Shown one piece after another: positions 50,700 to 51,584 of a stretch of DNA of 51,584 bases. The translations under genes were made by a program, and so were the position numbers. The notes under the pieces were generated by a model. That model saw only the letters and a program-made list of their open reading frames with translations. It was not told the DNA's origin and did no database searches. This DNA comes from Paraburkholderia sp. C35. GTDB lineage: Bacteria > Pseudomonadota > Gammaproteobacteria > Burkholderiales > Burkholderiaceae. The stretch is taken from positions 1-51,584 of the forward strand of contig NZ_QBUY01000056.1 of NCBI RefSeq assembly GCF_003121405.1. The letters are read 5' to 3'. Within the stretch, counting starts at the first letter, position 1; every line of letters starts with the position of its first letter.

Positions 50700-51425
50700 A
50701 TGCTGAAAACTGAACGTCTGCGCATGCTCGCCGATGCGTTGGCCAGGCAGAACGTGATGCGCCTGCGCGATGCGGCGACATTGCTGGGCGTATCGGAGAT
50801 GACGGTGCGCCGGGACATTGCTGCGAGTCCGGGTCATTTCACGTATCTGGGCGGATACATCGTCAGCGCCACGGATGTGCCGAACACGGCGGGTTATTCG
50901 CTGGAACAGGAAAAGGACCACTTTGCGCAGGCGAAGGCCGAGGCATCGGCGGTGGCGGCGAAGCTGATCGGCAACAACGAGACGTTGTTCATCGACTGCG
51001 GGACCACGCTCACTACGCTTGCGCGGCTCATTCCGAACGACATCCATGTCACTATCGTTTGCTATTCGCTGAACGTCGCGGAGATTTTGCGGCGCAAGCC
51101 GAATGTGCGGATGATTTTGCTGGGCGGCGTGTATGTGCCGTCGTCCGATTCGTTTTCTGGTGAAGAGAGTATTGAAACGCTTCGGCGCATGGGGATTAAC
51201 AAGGCTTTTATCTCCGCCGGAGGCGTGGATGATGCGCGCGGCGTCACGTGCTGGAATTTTCATGAAGTCGCGTTGAAGCAGGCAGCCATGGCGGCGGCTG
51301 TTGAGAGTCACCTTGTTGTCGATAGTAGTAAGTTCGGGGTTGTTAAGGCTGTGAGGTTCTCGAAGGTCGAGGAGTTTTCTTCGATCATTACTGAGAAGGG
51401 GCAGCAAGTGCCCAAACGGAAGTGA
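50700..51425 (+). CDS. DeoR family transcriptional repressor
   Basis: A 241-residue regulator. The N-terminal DeoR helix-turn-helix (LRDAATLLGVSEMTVRRDI) lies at about 22-40, with the wing ending TYLGGYIV. The C-terminal sugar-phosphate-sensing domain has FIDCGTTLTTLARLI, CYSLNVAEIL, GVTCWNFHE and VVDSSKFG. Several of these resemble E. coli DeoR itself (LLGGYIV, CYSLN, ATCFNLEE, VVDHSKFG). It may respond to deoxyribose-phosphate or another sugar phosphate. No deo gene is in the window, so the target is outside or unlinked. Confidence 0.9.
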   Translation: MLKTERLRMLADALARQNVMRLRDAATLLGVSEMTVRRDIAASPGHFTYLGGYIVSATDVPNTAGYSLEQEKDHFAQAKAEASAVAAKLIGNNETLFIDCGTTLTTLARLIPNDIHVTIVCYSLNVAEILRRKPNVRMILLGGVYVPSSDSFSGEESIETLRRMGINKAFISAGGVDDARGVTCWNFHEVALKQAAMAAAVESHLVVDSSKFGVVKAVRFSKVEEFSSIITEKGQQVPKRK

Positions 51426-51450
51426 TTTATTGTCTCGCGACGGTGGGATG

Positions 51451-51584
51451 GTTTTTTTTGCTGGCGTCCGCGGTTTGTTAGTGGTCTGCTAGCGTTGCCC
51501 CTGTGCGGGGCGGCACCTACTTTTCTTTGCCGCCGCAAAGAAAAGTAGGCAAAAGAAAGCGGGCTAACACCACCCACTCCGGTC
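51451..51584 (-). repeat. Dispersed hairpin repeat element, right copy (inverted)
   Basis: Read on the minus strand this has the same parts as 1-105. They are a 15-bp perfect stem (51516-51530 with 51535-51549, CCTACTTTTCTTTGC arms), GCCCC-TGTGC-GGGGC at 51497-51511, and a tail with GCGGACGCCAGCAAAA (complement of 51455-51470). It lies 26 bp after the DeoR stop with its hairpin inverted relative to the left copy. The element continues to the window edge. Confidence 0.8.

Noticed and set aside
1..51584. Insertion sequences, prophage, tRNA genes, CRISPR arrays
   Set aside because: I found no transposase, integrase, phage gene, cloverleaf-like sequence or regularly spaced repeats. The terminal repeats are hairpin elements without coding capacity.

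Overview
The window is high-GC bacterial DNA with densely packed genes. It most likely comes from a chromosome or chromid of a Burkholderiaceae member (Paraburkholderia, Caballeronia or Burkholderia). This is an inference from the H-NS-type protein with TWTGHGRAPAW cores, the DUF1488, DUF2970 and DUF2891 proteins, the many LysR/MocR/MFS gene pairs, the LhpR-type hydroxyproline cluster, and a dispersed hairpin repeat (core CCTACTTTTCTTTGC) near both window edges. I saw no rRNA, tRNA, CRISPR array, insertion sequence or phage gene, and no gene is cut by the window ends.

Layout. 1-105: repeat element. 178-2774: two translationally coupled PuuB-like FAD amine oxidases. 2907-7025: DUF2891 protein, MFS and SulP transporters. 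7251-12073: small accessory genes (two DUF proteins, PRC-barrel, PPC-domain, SRPBCC), a DMT exporter and a class I fructose-bisphosphate aldolase. 12086-16104: MocR regulator, then a DHA2-type MFS exporter divergent from its likely LysR regulator. 16334-17408: a second DUF1488 protein and an H-NS-family protein with a duplicated DNA-binding domain, beside an AT-rich gap. 17904-22027: four-gene chemosensory-like operon (membrane HPt-kinase, mini-MCP, CheX-like, CheY-like). 22271-27225: BrkB-family membrane protein, then a ROK regulator divergent from an APC permease and ROK kinase. 27623-31869: fructose-type ABC importer frcB-frcC-frcA plus a ROK regulator. 31863-34940: divergent class A penicillin-binding protein. 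35296-39504: third PuuB-like oxidase, TetR regulator, aroQ, a lipoprotein and small proteins. 39592-47820: hydroxyproline catabolism locus. 47935-51425: MFS exporter, DoxX protein, DeoR regulator. 51451-51584: inverted copy of the repeat element.

The best-supported pathway is trans-4-hydroxy-L-proline degradation. An epimerase makes the D-isomer. A three-subunit flavin/iron-sulfur dehydrogenase oxidises it. A DHDPS-family deaminase, divergently transcribed, acts next, and an AraC regulator with a PAS domain lies downstream. The epimerase-deaminase intergenic region holds a perfect 20-bp sequence twice, each copy facing its own gene, followed at identical spacing by a shared AAGAC. I read these as the regulator's operators. 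A close match lies upstream of the MFS gene at 46513, suggesting that it is the matching importer. The final aldehyde dehydrogenase is not in the window.

The least explained system is the chemosensory-like operon. It has a kinase with fused receptor, HPt and CheA-like ATPase parts, a small MCP-like protein with an altered signalling tip, a CheX-like phosphatase and a single receiver. It has no CheW, CheR or CheB.
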